Part shown: piece after piece, positions 13,645 to 14,654 of the stretch | Layout: the number at the start of each line of letters is the position of its first letter | Position numbering within the stretch: the stretch's first letter is position 1 | Source of the DNA: Methanobacteriaceae archaeon | GTDB lineage: Archaea > Methanobacteriota > Methanobacteria > Methanobacteriales > Methanobacteriaceae | DNA: 14,654 bases | Direction of reading: 5' to 3' | NCBI GenBank assembly: GCA_017883605.1 | Contig: JADGNH010000036.1 | Coordinates: 1 to 14,654, forward strand | The notes under the pieces: generated by a model | Database searches by the model: none | Seen by the model: only the letters and a program-made list of their open reading frames with translations | Told to the model about the DNA's origin: nothing | Translations under genes and position numbers: made by a program

Positions 13645-14634
13645 GTCATGCAGGATAAGGTTGGCCAGGTATTTTCCCTGGACGCCATGCTTGCTTTGAT
13701 AATAATAACGGTTATAATTGGATTATCCGCCAATGCAATGGACCTGGTGAATTTCCAAATAAGTGATTACTCCTCAGAAAAATTTCTGAACAGAATAACC
13801 GTCGATGCTGCTACAGCATTGATAAATACCCCAGGATCACCAGATAATTGGGAAATAAACAACTTATCCGGGATCACACCGGGATTGGCAGAAGTGGATT
13901 CTGAAGGTAAAATTGTTCCCAACACCCTTAGCATTAAAAAGATCTGCGTACTCCAAAGCGCATACTCAGAGCGTATGGATGGGAAAATCATCCCCCACGG
14001 GACACATTCAAATGTGGTAATATATCCTGCTGACTCCTCCCTCAATCCCATAGTTCTAAGCAACGAAACTCCTCCTGAAGATGCGGTGGAGGTGGCAGTG
14101 GTTAACAGAACGGTTCTATGTGACTTTATGGTTTTGAAGACTCTGATCATCATAAATACTTCTGGAAGTTCATCAAACTCTGAAAACCGTTCTTTTGCAG
14201 ACGTATGTCCTCATAAAACTCTTAAAATGGAGATGGAACACCAAAATAATAACTTAAATTACGGTGATTCTCTCTGGGCCTGTCAGTACTTCCGGATCAG
14301 CCAGGAAGATCTTAATTCCACAGATTTTTATATTATAACTGATCCTGAAACCGGGGGTGGCACGTCAAATCAATGGATTATGGATAAAACAGACAATATG
14401 ACCAATGAAAGACAAAATTTTAATTCAGGGCCTATTTTTATAAATAATAAAATTTCTCAAGTTTTGGGACAGGATAAAAAAGCGGTTTTATGGTTGCACG
14501 TTACATTTACCAGTTCCACTCCGTCTTTTGGAGTTTATTTGGTGGGAGCTCCCAAAGGAACACCTATTGAAAATGTTAAAATGGAATATGTAAATCCCAG
14601 GCCGTGTTTTTTTGTTTTGAAAGTTTGGAGGTAA
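13618..14634 (+). CDS. Secreted protein with class III (prepilin-like) signal, unknown function
   Basis: A 338-residue protein. The N-terminus is basic (MFRKDLIKEVMQDK), followed by VG-QVFSLDAML (15-25) and a hydrophobic helix at about 22-38. This resembles archaeal class III signal peptides, which are cut by EppA/FlaK-type peptidases between Gly and Gln; the predicted cut is after G16. The mature part has five cysteines (110, 168, 197, 222, 330) and many N-glycosylation sequons (for example NET 149, NRT 163, NTS 180, NST 233, NMT 260). No known domain is visible. An in-frame stop directly precedes ATG 13618, and no good ribosome site is present, so initiation may be leaderless or use ATG 13648 (codon 11). 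It probably acts with the preceding gene as a surface pair. Confidence 0.7.
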   Translation: MFRKDLIKEVMQDKVGQVFSLDAMLALIIITVIIGLSANAMDLVNFQISDYSSEKFLNRITVDAATALINTPGSPDNWEINNLSGITPGLAEVDSEGKIVPNTLSIKKICVLQSAYSERMDGKIIPHGTHSNVVIYPADSSLNPIVLSNETPPEDAVEVAVVNRTVLCDFMVLKTLIIINTSGSSSNSENRSFADVCPHKTLKMEMEHQNNNLNYGDSLWACQYFRISQEDLNSTDFYIITDPETGGGTSNQWIMDKTDNMTNERQNFNSGPIFINNKISQVLGQDKKAVLWLHVTFTSSTPSFGVYLVGAPKGTPIENVKMEYVNPRPCFFVLKVWR

Positions 14635-14654
14635 TTTAAACGAGTATAAAGCCA

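Noticed and set aside
14627..14632. GGAGGT as ribosome site of a next gene
   Set aside because: The bases belong to the final Trp-Arg-stop codons, and no ATG, GTG or TTG follows before the window ends; a next gene cannot be called.

Overview
The window looks like a chromosomal stretch from a hydrogenotrophic methanogenic archaeon, most likely of the Methanobacteriales (a mesophilic, AT-rich Methanobacterium-like organism). The evidence is an apparent methanogenesis marker protein 11 gene, an archaeal-type lumazine synthase, a two-domain PurE of the kind I recall from Methanobrevibacter smithii, a short-form CbiX/CfbA chelatase, a UbiD of the archaeal mevalonate type, Shine-Dalgarno sites of the GGAGGTG kind, and T-rich archaeal-style terminators with very AT-rich spacers. 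These assignments come from reading motifs by eye; no database search was run.

Layout. Bases 1-2995 (+ strand) hold the probable last codons of an upstream gene, 3-isopropylmalate dehydrogenase (leuB), a SufS/NifS-type cysteine desulfurase, a 29-residue membrane microprotein and lumazine synthase (ribH). The last three are closely spaced and probably co-transcribed. Bases 3156-4088 (+) hold methanogenesis marker protein 11. It converges on a minus-strand gene (4207-5916) for a GT81/GT2-like glycosyltransferase fused to membrane segments and a C-terminal domain. Divergent from that gene are a double-domain purE with a repeat-rich linker (6137-7255), a periodic 21-24 bp repeat array, a 46-residue cysteine-containing membrane microprotein (7430-7570) and a UbiD decarboxylase (7622-8908). 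A minus-strand operon then reads from 12070 down to 9101: a DUF35 zinc-ribbon/OB-fold protein, a His-rich CbiX/CfbA chelatase, thiamine-monophosphate kinase (thiL) and the AmmeMemoRadiSam radical SAM enzyme. A 481-base AT-rich spacer separates this from two plus-strand genes (12552-13538 and 13618-14634) for unrecognised secreted or membrane-anchored proteins with pilin-like N-termini.

How the parts fit. Most of the window is housekeeping metabolism: leucine (leuB), sulfur mobilisation, flavin (ribH), purine (purE), thiamine diphosphate (thiL) and tetrapyrrole metal insertion (cbiX/cfbA, feeding cobalamin and/or F430). UbiD and DUF35 plausibly both serve the archaeal mevalonate route to isoprenoid lipids, and UbiD needs prenylated FMN, so it depends on the flavin that ribH helps make. 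The least explained parts are the two small membrane proteins, the glycosyltransferase with its large C-terminal domain, the pilin-like pair, and several short repeats: an in-frame duplication in the purE linker, the ~21 bp array before the 46-residue gene, and a triplicated start region before the second pilin-like gene. I see no CRISPR array, tRNA, rRNA, transposase or integrase.
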